Below are positions 54,503 to 64,000 of a stretch of DNA of 64,000 bases, in pieces (position 1 is the first letter of the stretch; every line of letters begins with the position of its first letter). The stretch is from positions 2,666,001 to 2,730,000 of the forward strand of contig NZ_CP128187.1 in the NCBI RefSeq assembly GCF_035207705.1. The letters run 5' to 3'. Source of the stretch: Maribacter sp. BPC-D8. Lineage in GTDB: Bacteria > Bacteroidota > Bacteroidia > Flavobacteriales > Flavobacteriaceae. The notes beneath the pieces were generated by a model. That model was not told the origin of the DNA. It saw only the letters and a program-made list of their open reading frames with translations, and searched no databases. The position numbers were made by a program, and so were the translations under genes.

Positions 54503-54859
54503 TTAGAATTTTAGTCCTGCTTCTCTTGCACCATCAGCTAAAGATTTTACTCTTCCATGATACAAATTACCTCCTCTATCAAAAGCGACTTTATCTAAGC
54601 CAGCTTTTACAGATTTCTCAGCGATTGTTTTACCAACCAAAGCAGCAATCTCGGTTTTATTTCCTTTTGCTTTCGCGATATCCTTATCTCTTGAAGAAGC
54701 GGATACTAAAGTGACTCCTTTAACGTCGTCTATAACTTGAGCGTAAATTTCGCTGTTACTTCTAAACACAGACAACCTTGGTTTAACTGCAGTTCCAGAA
54801 GAAACCTTACGTATTCTACGTCGGATTCTTAATTTTCTTTGTGTTTTTGATAATCCCAT
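54503..54859 (-). CDS. rplR: Ribosomal protein L18
   Basis: 118 residues. [32 protein letters not shown] and the C-terminal [26 protein letters not shown] are diagnostic. Binds 5S rRNA. Eleven bp after rplF. Confidence 0.98.
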   Translation of the reverse strand: MGLSKTQRKLRIRRRIRKVSSGTAVKPRLSVFRSNSEIYAQVIDDVKGVTLVSASSRDKDIAKAKGNKTEIAALVGKTIAEKSVKAGLDKVAFDRGGNLYHGRVKSLADGAREAGLKF

Positions 54860-54870
54860 AATATCCTTTA

Positions 54871-55413
54871 TTAAGCTGATTTACCAGCTTTTCTTCTTAA
54901 TATTTCACCTACAAACTTAATTCCTTTCCCTTTGTACGGCTCCGGACTACGGAAAGATCTAATTTTTGCTGCAACATGACCCACTAATTGTTTGTCATGA
55001 GAAGTAAGCTTTACAATTGGGTTCTTACCTTTTTCAGAAATTGTCTCAACCTTCACCTCAGCGGCAATGTTAAATACAATATTGTGAGAAAAACCTAAAG
55101 CCAAATCAAGTTTTTGTCCTTGATTACTTGCTCTATACCCTACACCTACTAATTCTAATTCTTTGGTCCATCCTTTTGACACACCATCAACCATATTAGT
55201 GATAAGTGATCTATATAAACCGTGCTTTGCTTTATGCTCCTTAGAATCAGATGGCCTTGTTACGAAAGCCTGTCCGTCTTCTACTTTAACCGATACTCCT
55301 GAGAACTCTTGAGTCAACTCACCTAACTTCCCTTTAACAGAAATGATATTGTCATTGATTTCAACTGTAACTCCTTCAGGAATTGCGACTGGATTATTAC
55401 CTATTCTAGACAT
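54871..55413 (-). CDS. rplF: Ribosomal protein L6
   Basis: 180 residues: [19 protein letters not shown], then two related beta-alpha domains, with [21 protein letters not shown] in the second half and a C-terminal [25 protein letters not shown]. Located near the GTPase centre of the 50S subunit. It follows rpsH by 19 bp. Confidence 0.98.
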   Translation of the reverse strand: MSRIGNNPVAIPEGVTVEINDNIISVKGKLGELTQEFSGVSVKVEDGQAFVTRPSDSKEHKAKHGLYRSLITNMVDGVSKGWTKELELVGVGYRASNQGQKLDLALGFSHNIVFNIAAEVKVETISEKGKNPIVKLTSHDKQLVGHVAAKIRSFRSPEPYKGKGIKFVGEILRRKAGKSA

Positions 55414-55432
55414 TTTCTAAATCTTTAATCAA

Positions 55433-55831
55433 TTAATAAACGTAGCACAAAACTTCACCACCAACTTTTTCTGCCTTTGCCTGCTTGCTTGTCATTACTC
55501 CATGAGATGTAGAAACGATAGCAACACCTAAACCATTCAATACACGAGGTAAATCTTCATTACCTGCATATTTTCTAAGACCTGGCTTACTTATACGCTG
55601 TATTTTCTTGATAACAGGTTCTTTTGTAAGCTTATCATACTTCAAGGCTATTTTAATAGTTCCCTGAACTTTGCTCTCCTCGAACTTGTAACTTAAAATA
55701 TATCCTTGATCGAATAATATTTTAGTAATTTCTTTTTTTAGATTCGACGCAGGTATTTCAACAACCCTATGTCCCGCTCTACTTGCGTTTCTAACTCTCG
55801 TTAGGTAATCTGCAATAGTATCTGTTACCAT
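55433..55831 (-). CDS. rpsH: Ribosomal protein S8
   Basis: 132 residues: MVTDTIADYLTRVRNASRAGH, then LKYDKLTKEPVIKKIQRISKPGLRKYAG and GVAIVSTSHGVMTSKQAKAEKVGGEVLCYVY. Binds central-domain 16S rRNA; in E. coli S8 also represses the spc operon, but no S8 target was identified here. A 66-bp spacer precedes it. Confidence 0.98.
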   Translation of the reverse strand: MVTDTIADYLTRVRNASRAGHRVVEIPASNLKKEITKILFDQGYILSYKFEESKVQGTIKIALKYDKLTKEPVIKKIQRISKPGLRKYAGNEDLPRVLNGLGVAIVSTSHGVMTSKQAKAEKVGGEVLCYVY

Positions 55832-55897
55832 ATGTATATAATTCGGAAACGGTTTTCAGCACCTAAGCTAAACCTGGATCCATTAATAATTCTTATT

Positions 55898-56167
55898 CTA
55901 CCAGCTAGCTTTCCTAACACCTGGTATTAAACCGGCATTAGCCATCTCTCTGAATTTTACCCTTGAAACACCAAAAGTTCTCATGTAACCTTTAGGTCTT
56001 CCAGTTAATTTACATCTGTTATGTAAACGTACCGGTGAGGCATTTTTAGGTAGTCTCTGTAAGCCTTCATAATCGCCAGCTTCTTTCAAAGCTTTGCGTT
56101 TTTCAGCATAAACTGCTACAGTTCTTTCCCTTTTTCTCTCACGGGCTTTCATTGATTCCTTAGCCAT
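55898..56167 (-). CDS. rpsN: Ribosomal protein S14, zinc-less form
   Basis: 89 residues. [28 protein letters not shown] and [45 protein letters not shown] are diagnostic. It has only a single Cys and lacks both CxxC pairs of the zinc form, so it is the C-minus type. It abuts rplE (1 bp). Confidence 0.97.
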   Translation of the reverse strand: MAKESMKARERKRERTVAVYAEKRKALKEAGDYEGLQRLPKNASPVRLHNRCKLTGRPKGYMRTFGVSRVKFREMANAGLIPGVRKASW

Positions 56168-56168
56168 A

Positions 56169-56720
56169 CTAATTCTTTTTAAAAGGTAAACCTAATTCTG
56201 TTAATAATGATTTTGCTTCCTTGTCTGTATCTGCAGAAGTTACAAATGTAATATCCATACCGTTAATTCTATTGATTTTATCAATATTAACTTCAGGAAA
56301 AATAATTTGCTCTGTAACACCTAGGTTATAATTTCCACGACCATCAAAACCTGTAGCTTTGATACCTTGAAAATCTCTAACACGTGGTAACGCAGATGTA
56401 ACCAAACGGTCTAAAAATTCGTACATACGCTCACCTCTTAAGGTAACTTTTGCACCAATTGGCATACCCTTTCTTAACTTAAAGGCAGCAACATCTTTTT
56501 TAGACATAGTAGCAACGGCTTGTTGACCCGTTATCATAGTCATTTCATCTATTGCATGGTCAATAAGTTTCTTGTCAGCAACAGCAGCTCCTACACCTCT
56601 ACTCATTACTATCTTCTCTAACTTAGGAACCTGCATTACATTACTGTAACCAAACTCTTCGGTAAGGGCAGCTACTATTCGCTCCTTATACTCTTTCTTT
56701 AATCTTGCAACGTATGCCAT
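56169..56720 (-). CDS. rplE: Ribosomal protein L5
   Basis: 183 residues. The signature [21 protein letters not shown] and the later [40 protein letters not shown] are intact. Binds 5S rRNA and the P-site tRNA. It follows rplX by 2 bp. Confidence 0.98.
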   Translation of the reverse strand: MAYVARLKKEYKERIVAALTEEFGYSNVMQVPKLEKIVMSRGVGAAVADKKLIDHAIDEMTMITGQQAVATMSKKDVAAFKLRKGMPIGAKVTLRGERMYEFLDRLVTSALPRVRDFQGIKATGFDGRGNYNLGVTEQIIFPEVNIDKINRINGMDITFVTSADTDKEAKSLLTELGLPFKKN

Positions 56721-56722
56721 AA

Positions 56723-57037
56723 CTAAATTACTTCATTGGATTTTTTGGAAACCCTAACTTTTTTACCATCCTTCATTTCGTAACCTACTCTTGTTACATC
56801 TCCAGACTTACTGTCGATCAAGGCTAAATTAGAAATATGGATTAAAGCTTCTTTTTTTACAATACCACCTTGAGGGTTTTTAGCACTAGGCTTCTCATGT
56901 TTAGATACCATATTGGCACCTTCAACGATGGCTTTATTTTTCTCAAGATTTACACGCATAACCTTACCTTCGGTTCCTTTATGGTCACCAGCAGTAATTC
57001 TTACCGTATCTCCTGTTTTGATTTTTAACTTTTTCAT
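56723..57037 (-). CDS. rplX: Ribosomal protein L24
   Basis: 104 residues from ATG 57037 ([26 protein letters not shown]), the length of E. coli L24; a longer frame upstream overlaps rplN and is rejected. The KOW motif is at the N-terminus, and a C-terminal [18 protein letters not shown] is present. An assembly initiator of the 50S subunit. Confidence 0.97.
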   Translation of the reverse strand: MKKLKIKTGDTVRITAGDHKGTEGKVMRVNLEKNKAIVEGANMVSKHEKPSAKNPQGGIVKKEALIHISNLALIDSKSGDVTRVGYEMKDGKKVRVSKKSNEVI

Positions 57038-57050
57038 CTTGTCCGTTATA

Positions 57051-57419
57051 TTATAATACCTCTGGGGCCAATGATACAATCTTCATGAACTGCTTATCCC
57101 TAAGCTCTCTTGCTACAGGTCCAAAAACACGAGTACCTCTCATTTCTCCGGTAGGATTCAATAACACACAAGCGTTATCATCAAATCTTATATAAGATCC
57201 ATCAGGTCTTCTAACCTCTTTCTTTGTACGAACTACAACAGCAGTTGAAACCGCACCCTTCTTGATACCTCCGTTTGGAGTAGCTTCTTTAACAGTAACA
57301 ACTATTTTGTCACCTATTGAAGCATATCTTCTTTTGGTACCACCAAGAACACGGATAGTTAAAACTTCCTTTGCTCCTGTGTTATCCGCTACTTTTAGTC
57401 TAGATTCTTGCTGTAACAT
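57051..57419 (-). CDS. rplN: Ribosomal protein L14
   Basis: 122 residues. [86 protein letters not shown] are diagnostic. It forms the subunit interface and binds release and recycling factors. It follows rpsQ by 3 bp. Confidence 0.98.
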   Translation of the reverse strand: MLQQESRLKVADNTGAKEVLTIRVLGGTKRRYASIGDKIVVTVKEATPNGGIKKGAVSTAVVVRTKKEVRRPDGSYIRFDDNACVLLNPTGEMRGTRVFGPVARELRDKQFMKIVSLAPEVL

Positions 57420-57422
57420 AAC

Positions 57423-57680
57423 TTATTTAGCTCTTTCTAAGATTTCTACTAATCTCCAACATTTGGTTTTACTCATAGGTCTTGTTTCCATGATCTTTAC
57501 AGTATCACCAATGTTACAATCGTTCTTTTCGTCATGTGCAACATATTTCTTTGTCTTCAAAACGAACTTTCCGTACATAGGATGTTTAACTCTTTTTACT
57601 TCTGCAATAACAATAGATTTCTCCATTTTATTACTAGTAACAACTCCTACTCTCTCTTTTCTTAAATTTCTTTTCTCCAT
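57423..57680 (-). CDS. rpsQ: Ribosomal protein S17
   Basis: 85 residues from ATG 57680 ([25 protein letters not shown]); a GTG three codons earlier is possible. OB-fold protein; [50 protein letters not shown] is diagnostic. It follows rpmC by 12 bp. Confidence 0.97.
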   Translation of the reverse strand: MEKRNLRKERVGVVTSNKMEKSIVIAEVKRVKHPMYGKFVLKTKKYVAHDEKNDCNIGDTVKIMETRPMSKTKCWRLVEILERAK

Positions 57681-57692
57681 AAAGCCCACCAG

Positions 57693-57884
57693 TTATTGGT
57701 TCTCCCTATTAGTTAATTCAGTAGCTAATTTCGCTACCGTTCTCCTTACTTTTCTAATCTGAAGCGGATTTTCTAACGGAGTTACAAAATGTGCCATTTT
57801 CAAATCTGCATGCTGCTTCTTGTACTCGGCCAATTTCTCCGTAAGTCCTACCACAGACATTTCTTTAATCTCTTGTTTTTTCAT
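57693..57884 (-). CDS. rpmC: Ribosomal protein L29
   Basis: 63 residues, the same length as E. coli L29: MKKQEIKEMSVVGLTEKLAEYKKQ then NPLQIRKVRRTVAKLATELTNRE. Lies by the nascent-peptide tunnel exit. It follows rplP by 12 bp. Confidence 0.97.
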   Translation of the reverse strand: MKKQEIKEMSVVGLTEKLAEYKKQHADLKMAHFVTPLENPLQIRKVRRTVAKLATELTNRENQ

Positions 57885-57896
57885 TATTCCTTACGT

Positions 57897-58325
57897 TTAA
57901 TTTACAGCCTCGTAATCACGAGCTACAATGAATTTAGTCTTAACAGGAAGTTTCTGAGCCGCTAATCTTAAAGCTTCTTTTGCTACTTCCAAAGGAACTC
58001 CGGCCACTTCGAACATTATTCTACCTGGCTTAACCACGGCAACGAAATATTCTGGTGCACCCTTACCTTTACCCATACGTACTTCTAATGGTTTTTTGGT
58101 AATCGGCTTGTCTGGAAATATTTTAATCCACAATTGACCCTCTCTCTTCATAAATCTAGTAGCAGCAATACGAGCAGCTTCTATCTGGCGTGAAGTCAAA
58201 AATGCAGCATCATCAACATTCTTTATACCGAACATACCATTTGAAAGTTGGTGTCCTCTTCCAGCAAGACCTTTCATACGGCCTTTCTGCATCTTACGGA
58301 ACTTTGTTCTTTTCGGTTGTAACAT
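57897..58325 (-). CDS. rplP: Ribosomal protein L16
   Basis: 142 residues. [94 protein letters not shown] are diagnostic. Near the A site of the 50S subunit. It follows rpsC by 19 bp. Confidence 0.98.
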   Translation of the reverse strand: MLQPKRTKFRKMQKGRMKGLAGRGHQLSNGMFGIKNVDDAAFLTSRQIEAARIAATRFMKREGQLWIKIFPDKPITKKPLEVRMGKGKGAPEYFVAVVKPGRIMFEVAGVPLEVAKEALRLAAQKLPVKTKFIVARDYEAVN

Positions 58326-58344
58326 TACTTTAGTTCTTTAAAAA

Positions 58345-59061
58345 TTACTTTCTACGACGTTGTTTTCTTCCACCTTCTTGCTTACCACCTTTAGAAGAAT
58401 CTTTTTGCATTCCTACTAATGGAGATAAATCTCTTTTACCATATACCTCACCTTTCATAATCCAAACTTTAATACCAAGTTTACCATATGTAGTTTGAGC
58501 TTCATGTAAAGCATAATCAATATCTGCTCTAAAAGTCGATAGTGGAATTCTACCATCTTTATAAGATTCTGAACGTGCCATTTCAGCACCATTCAATCTA
58601 CCAGAGATTTGAATCTTTATTCCCTCAGCATTCATACGCATTGCTGCAGCGATTGCCATTTTTATTGCTCTTCTAAAAGAAATTCTACTTTCTATTTGAC
58701 GAGCTACACTTGCTGCTACTAAATTAGCATCAAGCTCAGGTCTTTTTATTTCAAAGATATTGATCTGAACCTCCTTGTTGGTGATTTTTTTCAACTCCTC
58801 TTTCAACTTATCAACTTCTTGACCACCTTTCCCGATAATTATACCAGGTCTAGCAGTTGTTACAGTTACAGTGATTAATTTTAAAGTACGTTCAATTATA
58901 ACTCTTGAAACACTAGCTTTAGAAAGTCTCGCATGAATATACTTACGTATTTTATCATCCTCGGCCAATTTATCTCCGTAATCGTTACCACCATACCAGT
59001 TAGACTCCCAACCTCTAATGATTCCTAGACGATTTCCTATTGGATTTGTTTTCTGTCCCAT
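58345..59061 (-). CDS. rpsC: Ribosomal protein S3
   Basis: 238 residues (E. coli 233): [20 protein letters not shown], the KH domain [18 protein letters not shown], and the C-terminal domain with [26 protein letters not shown]. The end is basic ([14 protein letters not shown]). mRNA entry site of the 30S subunit. It starts 1 bp after the rplV stop. Confidence 0.98.
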   Translation of the reverse strand: MGQKTNPIGNRLGIIRGWESNWYGGNDYGDKLAEDDKIRKYIHARLSKASVSRVIIERTLKLITVTVTTARPGIIIGKGGQEVDKLKEELKKITNKEVQINIFEIKRPELDANLVAASVARQIESRISFRRAIKMAIAAAMRMNAEGIKIQISGRLNGAEMARSESYKDGRIPLSTFRADIDYALHEAQTTYGKLGIKVWIMKGEVYGKRDLSPLVGMQKDSSKGGKQEGGRKQRRRK

Positions 59062-59062
59062 T

Positions 59063-59470
59063 CTAGTTTTCTGTTATATTTTTTGACCCCAAAACCAATG
59101 TAACATGGTTTGAACGTTTTCTAATTCTATGTGCTCTACCTTGTGGAGCAGGACGCAATCTTTTTAACATTGCACCGCTATCTACTCTAATCTCAGCAAC
59201 AATTAAATCAGCATCTTCTAAACTTGCCTCTTCATTTTTTGCTTGCCAATTAGCCAAAGCTGAAAGTAATAATTTCTCTAACTTTCTAGAAGCCTCTTTA
59301 GGGTTAAACCTTAAAATAGCTAAGGCTTGTTCTACCTTTACACCACGAATTAAATCCGCAACTAAACGCATTTTTCTAGGTGAAGTAGGACAGTTATTCA
59401 ACTTAGCAAAAGCTACCATCTTCTTCTCAGCCTTAATTCTTTCGGCCATCTGTTTTTTACGAACTCCCAT
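59063..59470 (-). CDS. rplV: Ribosomal protein L22
   Basis: 135 residues, longer than E. coli (110) because of an N-terminal basic extension ([19 protein letters not shown]) typical of Bacteroidota. The core has [28 protein letters not shown] and [24 protein letters not shown]. Lines the exit tunnel. It follows rpsS by 3 bp. Confidence 0.97.
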   Translation of the reverse strand: MGVRKKQMAERIKAEKKMVAFAKLNNCPTSPRKMRLVADLIRGVKVEQALAILRFNPKEASRKLEKLLLSALANWQAKNEEASLEDADLIVAEIRVDSGAMLKRLRPAPQGRAHRIRKRSNHVTLVLGSKNITEN

Positions 59471-59473
59471 AGC

Positions 59474-59752
59474 TTACTTTTTTCCTTTGTTTTTCGCACC
59501 TATATGACCTCTAAAAGATCTTGTTGGTGAGAATTCCCCAAGTTTATGTCCTACCATGTTTTCTGTTACAAAAACAGGTACAAATTGTTTTCCGTTGTGA
59601 ACTGCTATTGTCATCCCAACAAAATCAGGAGTGATCATAGAAGCTCTAGACCATGTTTTTATTACCGCTTTTTTACCGGATGAAACACTTTGCTGGATTT
59701 TCTTTTCCAAACTATAGTGAACGTAAGGTCCTTTTTTTAGTGAACGTGCCAT
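59474..59752 (-). CDS. rpsS: Ribosomal protein S19
   Basis: 92 residues, same length as E. coli. [72 protein letters not shown] are diagnostic. In the 30S head, with S13. It follows rplB by 13 bp. Confidence 0.98.
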   Translation of the reverse strand: MARSLKKGPYVHYSLEKKIQQSVSSGKKAVIKTWSRASMITPDFVGMTIAVHNGKQFVPVFVTENMVGHKLGEFSPTRSFRGHIGAKNKGKK

Positions 59753-59765
59753 TTCTTTCTAGTTT

Positions 59766-60590
59766 TTATTTCTTTCTACGTTCTATTATATACTTGTTGG
59801 TACTCTTGGTCTTAGAACGAGTTCTGAATCCTTTAGCAGGTATTCCGTTTCTCGATCTTGGATGACCACCTGAAGCTCTACCTTCACCACCACCCATTGG
59901 GTGATCGACAGGGTTCATAGCCACCGGTCTAGTTCTTGGTCTTCTACCCAACCATCTACTTCTACCAGCTTTACCTGATACTAGTAATTGATGATCCGAA
60001 TTAGATATAGCCCCAATAGTTGCCATACAACCTGAAAGAATTAATCTAGTTTCACCAGATGGCATTTTAACAGTAACAAACTTACCGTCTTTTGCCATAA
60101 GTTGAGCGAAAGTACCAGCACTACGAGCCATAACAGCTCCTTGCCCAGGTCTTAACTCAATACATGAAATTATAGTTCCTAAAGGAACTTCACTTAACGG
60201 CATCGCATTACCGATCTCAGGCGCAACAGCTGAACCAGAAGAAATCTGCTGATCAACCTGCAAACCATTTTGAGCGATTACATAACGCTTCTCACCATCT
60301 GCATATTCCAATAGCGCAATAAATGCTGTTCTATTTGGATCGTATTCAATAGACTTAACAGTAGCAAGCACATCTTGCTTATCTCTCTTAAAATCTATTA
60401 CACGATACCTTCTTTTATGACCTCCACCTTTTTGGCGTATGGTCATTTTTCCTTGACTGTTTCTACCTCCGGACTTTTTTAACGGAGCAAGCAAGCTCTT
60501 CTCCGGCTTATCAGCAGTAATGGCGTCAAATCCATTTACTACTCTAAAACGCTGTCCTGGAGTGATTGGTTTTAATTTTCTAACTGACAT
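59766..60590 (-). CDS. rplB: Ribosomal protein L2
   Basis: 274 residues (E. coli 273). N-terminal [42 protein letters not shown], the C-terminal [35 protein letters not shown] and the basic end. Contacts the peptidyl-transferase centre and the 30S subunit. It follows rplW by 9 bp. Confidence 0.99.
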   Translation of the reverse strand: MSVRKLKPITPGQRFRVVNGFDAITADKPEKSLLAPLKKSGGRNSQGKMTIRQKGGGHKRRYRVIDFKRDKQDVLATVKSIEYDPNRTAFIALLEYADGEKRYVIAQNGLQVDQQISSGSAVAPEIGNAMPLSEVPLGTIISCIELRPGQGAVMARSAGTFAQLMAKDGKFVTVKMPSGETRLILSGCMATIGAISNSDHQLLVSGKAGRSRWLGRRPRTRPVAMNPVDHPMGGGEGRASGGHPRSRNGIPAKGFRTRSKTKSTNKYIIERRKK

Positions 60591-60599
60591 TTCTTGTCT

Positions 60600-60890
60600 T
60601 TATAGATTACTGTAAAAATCGATAATATCACCTTCTACAACATCAACAATTGCTTTTTTAATTGCATTTGTTTTTCCGTGCTGCACACCAGTTTTTGTAT
60701 ATCTGGATTTTCTTGTAGGACCGTAATTCATTGTACGAACCTTCTTCACAGAAACACCATAAGTAGCTTCAACTGCATCTTTAATTTGCAATTTGTTAGC
60801 CTTAGGGTCAACTACGAATCCATAACGGTTATTCAACTCGCTATCAGCAGTCATTTTTTCCGTTATAATTGGTTTTATCAACACACTCAT
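60600..60890 (-). CDS. rplW: Ribosomal protein L23
   Basis: 96 residues: MSVLIKPIITEKMTADSELNNRYGFVVDPKANKLQIKDAVEATYGVSVKKVRTMNYG, then RKSRYTKTGVQHGKTNAIKKAIV. Docking site for SRP and trigger factor at the exit tunnel. It is 4 bp after rplD. Confidence 0.97.
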   Translation of the reverse strand: MSVLIKPIITEKMTADSELNNRYGFVVDPKANKLQIKDAVEATYGVSVKKVRTMNYGPTRKSRYTKTGVQHGKTNAIKKAIVDVVEGDIIDFYSNL

Positions 60891-60894
60891 GATA

Positions 60895-61527
60895 TTATTG
60901 TTTATTTAAATTCGATTCAATTCCTTCCAAAGAGCTCTCTAACAATACCACGCTATTAGCATGAAGAATTTTGTAAGTACTTAATTCTGAGTTAGTTATA
61001 ACTTCTGAACCTTTAAAATTACGCGAAGACAAATATACACCTTTATTTGAATCACCCAACACTATTAAAGACTTTTTATTCTCAAGACCTAATGTCTTTA
61101 AAACATCAATAAAATCTTTAGTTTTCGGAGTATCAAAATCAAAGTCTTCAACTACTAAAATCGCATTCTCTTTTGACTTTAAAGTCAATGCTGATTTTCT
61201 TGCCAAACGCTTTAAGTTTTTGTTTAACTTTTGAGTATAATCTTTAGGTCTAGGGCCGAATATTCTACCACCACCTCTAAAGATTGGAGATTTAATACTA
61301 CCTGCTCTCGCAGTACCCGTACCTTTTTGTTTCTTAATCTTTCTAGTACTACCAGCGATCTCAGCTCTTTCCTTAGCTTTATGCGTACCTTGTCTCTGAT
61401 GAGCCAAATACTGCTTAACATCTAGGTATACTGCGTGATCATTAGGCTCTATAGCGAAAACATCATCAGAAAGGTTTGCCTTTCTACCTGTGTCTTTTCC
61501 TTTAATATCTAAAACTGCTATTTTCAT
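60895..61527 (-). CDS. rplD: Ribosomal protein L4
   Basis: 210 residues (E. coli 201). It carries the tunnel-lining loop KQKGTGTARAGSIKSPIFRGGGRIFGP and KNLKRLARKSALTLKSKE. In E. coli L4 represses the S10 operon through a leader hairpin; a hairpin upstream of rplC here may be relevant. It is 5 bp after rplC. Confidence 0.98.
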   Translation of the reverse strand: MKIAVLDIKGKDTGRKANLSDDVFAIEPNDHAVYLDVKQYLAHQRQGTHKAKERAEIAGSTRKIKKQKGTGTARAGSIKSPIFRGGGRIFGPRPKDYTQKLNKNLKRLARKSALTLKSKENAILVVEDFDFDTPKTKDFIDVLKTLGLENKKSLIVLGDSNKGVYLSSRNFKGSEVITNSELSTYKILHANSVVLLESSLEGIESNLNKQ

Positions 61528-61532
61528 TACAT

Positions 61533-62150
61533 CTACCTTTGTATGGTTACATAAGCATTCTTATGGCCCGGAACACAACCTTTTACTACTAAAAGATTCT
61601 TTTCTGGAACTACTTTTAAAACTCTTAGATTCTGAACCGTTACACGATCAGTACCCATTCTACCGGCCATTTTCATACCCTTAAAAACTCTAGCAGGATA
61701 TGACGCAGCACCAATAGAACCAGGAGCTCTAAGTCTGTTATGCTGACCATGAGTTGCTTGACCAACCCCAGCGAAACCGTGACGTTTTACTACACCTTGA
61801 AAACCTTTACCCTTAGACGTTCCAATAACGTCTACGAATTGACCTTCAACGAAAACATCAACACCAACAGTGTCACCTAATTTAAATTCACCTTCAAAAT
61901 CTCGGAATTCAACGACTTTTTTCTTAGGAGAAGCACCTGCTTTTTTAAAATGGCCTAATTCAGCCTTAATAGCACGACTTTCTGCCTTGTCATCGAAACC
62001 AAGTTGAAGGGCACTATACCCGTCGACCTCTTCGGTTCTGACTTGGGTAACTACACATGGTCCAGCTTGAATAACGGTACATGGAATGTTTTTTCCATTC
62101 TCGTCAAAAATACTGGTCATGCCTACTTTCTTTCCTATTAACCCAGACAT
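61533..62150 (-). CDS. rplC: Ribosomal protein L3
   Basis: 205 residues: [91 protein letters not shown] are diagnostic. One of the first 50S assembly proteins, near the peptidyl-transferase centre. A 141-bp AT-rich spacer with two inverted repeats separates it from rpsJ, the largest gap in this part of the cluster. Confidence 0.98.
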   Translation of the reverse strand: MSGLIGKKVGMTSIFDENGKNIPCTVIQAGPCVVTQVRTEEVDGYSALQLGFDDKAESRAIKAELGHFKKAGASPKKKVVEFRDFEGEFKLGDTVGVDVFVEGQFVDVIGTSKGKGFQGVVKRHGFAGVGQATHGQHNRLRAPGSIGAASYPARVFKGMKMAGRMGTDRVTVQNLRVLKVVPEKNLLVVKGCVPGHKNAYVTIQR

Positions 62151-62192
62151 ACTTATTTATATTAATTATTATTAAATTTTTTTCAAAAAAAT

Positions 62193-62214
62193 AGGGTCAA
62201 AATAATTTAACCCT
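62193..62214 (-). terminator. Hairpin with T run upstream of rplC (possible attenuator)
   Basis: AGGGTCAAAAT and AATTTAACCCT pair at most positions in a 22-nt inverted repeat. On the minus strand the hairpin is followed by a run of T, as in an intrinsic terminator, 43 bp upstream of the rplC start. It lies inside an otherwise continuous ribosomal transcript, so partial termination or regulation is plausible. Confidence 0.45.
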
Positions 62215-62261
62215 AAATTATTTTTTCCGTTTTTCCCTCGCACGCAGCTTAGGACATGTAG

Positions 62262-62283
62262 TCTAATCTATTAATAGATCAGA
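62262..62283. repeat. Near-perfect 22-nt inverted repeat between rpsJ and rplC
   Basis: TCTAATCTATT and AATAGATCAGA are complementary at 10 of 11 positions. It lies just after the rpsJ stop, before the second hairpin; it could be an operator or part of a leader structure. Confidence 0.45.
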
Positions 62284-62291
62284 CGGCAAAC

Positions 62292-62597
62292 TTACACCTT
62301 AATTTCCACTTCTACACCACTTGGAAGCTCTAACTTCATAAGTGCATCAATAGTTTTAGATGAAGAGCTATAAATATCTAACAATCTCTTGTAAGAACTT
62401 AACTGAAACTGCTCTCTTGATTTTTTATTCACGTGAGGTGAACGTAAAACCGTAAATATCTTTTTATGTGTTGGTAAAGGAATTGGCCCTGTTACAACAG
62501 CACCAGTTGTTTTTACCGTTTTTACAATCTTCTCAGCAGATTTATCCACCAAATTGTGATCGTAAGATTTTAGTTTTATTCTAATTTTCTGACTCAT
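62292..62597 (-). CDS. rpsJ: Ribosomal protein S10
   Basis: 101 residues: [75 protein letters not shown] is diagnostic. First gene of the S10 unit and partner of NusB in antitermination. It is 9 bp downstream of fusA, with no tuf gene between. Confidence 0.98.
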   Translation of the reverse strand: MSQKIRIKLKSYDHNLVDKSAEKIVKTVKTTGAVVTGPIPLPTHKKIFTVLRSPHVNKKSREQFQLSSYKRLLDIYSSSSKTIDALMKLELPSGVEVEIKV

Positions 62598-62606
62598 GTC
62601 CTAAAT

Positions 62607-64000
62607 TTATGCTGTTATACCTTTTGATGCTTTAATAACCTCTTCTGATATATTAGAAGGTGTTTCTGCATAGTGTGAAAATTCCATTGTTGAAGTTGCA
62701 CGACCCGATGATAATGTTCTCAATGAAGTAACATAACCGAACATTTCTGATAACGGAACAGTACCTTTAACAACTTTAGCACCAGCTCTATCACTCATAT
62801 CGCCAATAGTACCTCTTCTTCTATTCAAATCACCAACGATATCACCCATGTTTTCTTCCGGAGTAATAACTTCTAATTTCATAATCGGCTCCATAATTAC
62901 AGCACCAGCAGCTTTACCTGCAGCTTTGTAACCCATTTTCGCCGCCAATTCAAAAGAAATTGCATCAGAATCAACCGCATGAAAAGAACCATCTTTAAGA
63001 ACAACTTTCATTGTATCCATTTCATAACCAGCCAAAGGTCCATTTTGCATTGCAGCATTAAAACCTTTCTCAATAGATGGTATAAATTCTTTAGGAATAC
63101 GACCACCTTTAATTTGATCTACAAACTGAAGTCCTTCTCCTTCGAAATCCTCATCAGCAGGTCCCATTTCAAATACAATATCACCAAATTTACCACGACC
63201 ACCTGATTGCTTTTTATAAGTCTCCCTATGTGCAGCGGTTTTCGTTAATGCTTCTTTGTACTCTACTTGAGGCTCACCTTGGTTTACTTCAACCTTAAAT
63301 TCTCTTCTTAAACGATCTACAATAATATCTAGGTGTAACTCACCCATACCAGATATGATAGTCTGACCAGAAGCTTCGTCTGTTTTTACTTGAAAAGTTG
63401 GATCTTCTTCAGCCAATTTAGATAAAGCCATACCCAATTTATCAACATCCGCCTTAGTTTTAGGCTCAACAGCAATACCTATTACTGGTTCTGGGAAGTC
63501 CATGCTCTCCAAAACAATAGGATGCTTTTCATCTGACATGGTATCACCAGTTTTAATATCCTTAAAACCAACGGCTGCACCAATATCACCTGCTTCGATA
63601 TAATCGATAGCATTTTGCTTATTTGAGTGCATCTGATAAATACGTGAAATACGTTCTTTCTTACCTGAACGATTATTCAATATGTAAGATCCCGCATCTA
63701 AACGACCAGAATAAGTTCTAAAGAATGCCAATCTACCTACGAAAGGATCTGTAGCAATCTTAAACGCTAAAGCAGCAAATGGCTCTTTAACATTTGGCTT
63801 TCTAGACTCTTGCTCACCTGTATCAGGGTTTGTTCCTATAATAGCCTCCTTATCTACAGGAGAAGGTAAATATCTACAAACAGCATCCAATAAAAACTGA
63901 ACACCTTTATTTTTAAATGAAGAACCACAAATCATAGGTATGATTGCACGATCCATAACAGCAGCTCTTAAAGCAGCATGTACTTCCTCTTCAGTGATAG
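62607..64000 (-). CDS. fusA: Elongation factor G, C-terminal part (5' end outside window)
   Basis: The frame runs through the window edge, leaving about 463 C-terminal residues that begin [30 protein letters not shown]. Domain II, III, IV and V features include [67 protein letters not shown] and the C-terminal [14 protein letters not shown] and [29 protein letters not shown]. It translocates tRNA and mRNA using GTP. The N-terminal GTPase domain is outside the window. Confidence 0.98.
   Translation of the reverse strand, partial: ITEEEVHAALRAAVMDRAIIPMICGSSFKNKGVQFLLDAVCRYLPSPVDKEAIIGTNPDTGEQESRKPNVKEPFAALAFKIATDPFVGRLAFFRTYSGRLDAGSYILNNRSGKKERISRIYQMHSNKQNAIDYIEAGDIGAAVGFKDIKTGDTMSDEKHPIVLESMDFPEPVIGIAVEPKTKADVDKLGMALSKLAEEDPTFQVKTDEASGQTIISGMGELHLDIIVDRLRREFKVEVNQGEPQVEYKEALTKTAAHRETYKKQSGGRGKFGDIVFEMGPADEDFEGEGLQFVDQIKGGRIPKEFIPSIEKGFNAAMQNGPLAGYEMDTMKVVLKDGSFHAVDSDAISFELAAKMGYKAAGKAAGAVIMEPIMKLEVITPEENMGDIVGDLNRRRGTIGDMSDRAGAKVVKGTVPLSEMFGYVTSLRTLSSGRATSTMEFSHYAETPSNISEEVIKASKGITA

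Noticed and set aside
57262..57762. 166-codon frame on the plus strand across rplN, rpsQ and rpmC
   Set aside because: It lies entirely opposite certain ribosomal genes, is rich in Ser, Thr and Leu as antisense frames of such genes usually are, and has no recognisable motif.

Overview
The window looks like a chromosomal segment of a marine Flavobacteriaceae (Bacteroidota) bacterium; the genus cannot be fixed from the sequence alone. The evidence is low GC, A/T-rich start regions without Shine-Dalgarno sequences, several matches to the Bacteroidota -7 promoter element TAnnTTTG, many lipoproteins, an ECF sigma / FecR / TonB-receptor triad of the Bacteroidota type, and the Bacteroidota ribosomal gene order with fusA directly before rpsJ and infA directly after secY.

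Left part (1-16.3 kb). The tail of a DnaQ-type exonuclease fused to a GIY-YIG module is followed by a leftward run: a persulfide-dioxygenase/rhodanese protein, a SulP anion transporter, and an apparent operon (M20 peptidase, aldose-1-epimerase-like protein, SRAP/YedK, TfoX-like protein) behind a good TTTG-N17-TAAATTTG promoter. A LolC/E-like permease and a NamZ-type muramidase lipoprotein diverge with no gap. From 9.7 to 14.6 kb come a sterol-desaturase-like enzyme and mostly accessory small genes (endonuclease/phosphatase fold, TapT/DTW, DUF3144, two unrecognised proteins, YkgJ-type Cys cluster), then a methyltransferase and a metalloprotease-like lipoprotein.

Middle part (16.3-42.8 kb). This holds queE, a HerA-like ATPase with a lipoprotein, an alpha/beta hydrolase, a VOC protein, an AT-rich accessory insert (20.6-22.0 kb) with attC-like inverted repeats, an aldo/keto reductase, an esterase lipoprotein, a 48-residue lipoprotein, folD and ffh. 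The most system-like locus is 27.7-33.7 kb: ECF sigma factor, FecR anti-sigma factor and FecA-like TonB receptor, with a divergent lipoprotein made of four N-terminal and three C-terminal repeats joined by an Asp-rich linker. Eight exact copies of an 8-bp repeat lie between the sigma and anti-sigma genes. Then follow argS, an SDR-DUF2867 pair, an aldehyde/isoquinoline-oxidoreductase-type molybdenum enzyme with its 2Fe-2S subunit and a diheme cytochrome, and two guanidino-group-modifying enzymes (CtlX and a DDAH-like protein).

Right part (42.9-64 kb). gltA, glgA, eno and carA, separated by clear hairpin terminators, lie downstream of a complete S10-spc-alpha ribosomal cluster (rplQ back to rpsJ, with secY, infA, rpmJ and rpoA) and the 3' two-thirds of fusA, all on the minus strand. 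Two short ribosomal genes, rpmJ and rpmD, are included. A hairpin followed by a T run between rpsJ and rplC may act as an attenuator. Most enzyme assignments rest on recognised motifs; promoters, the cassette idea and the sigma-regulon idea are inference.
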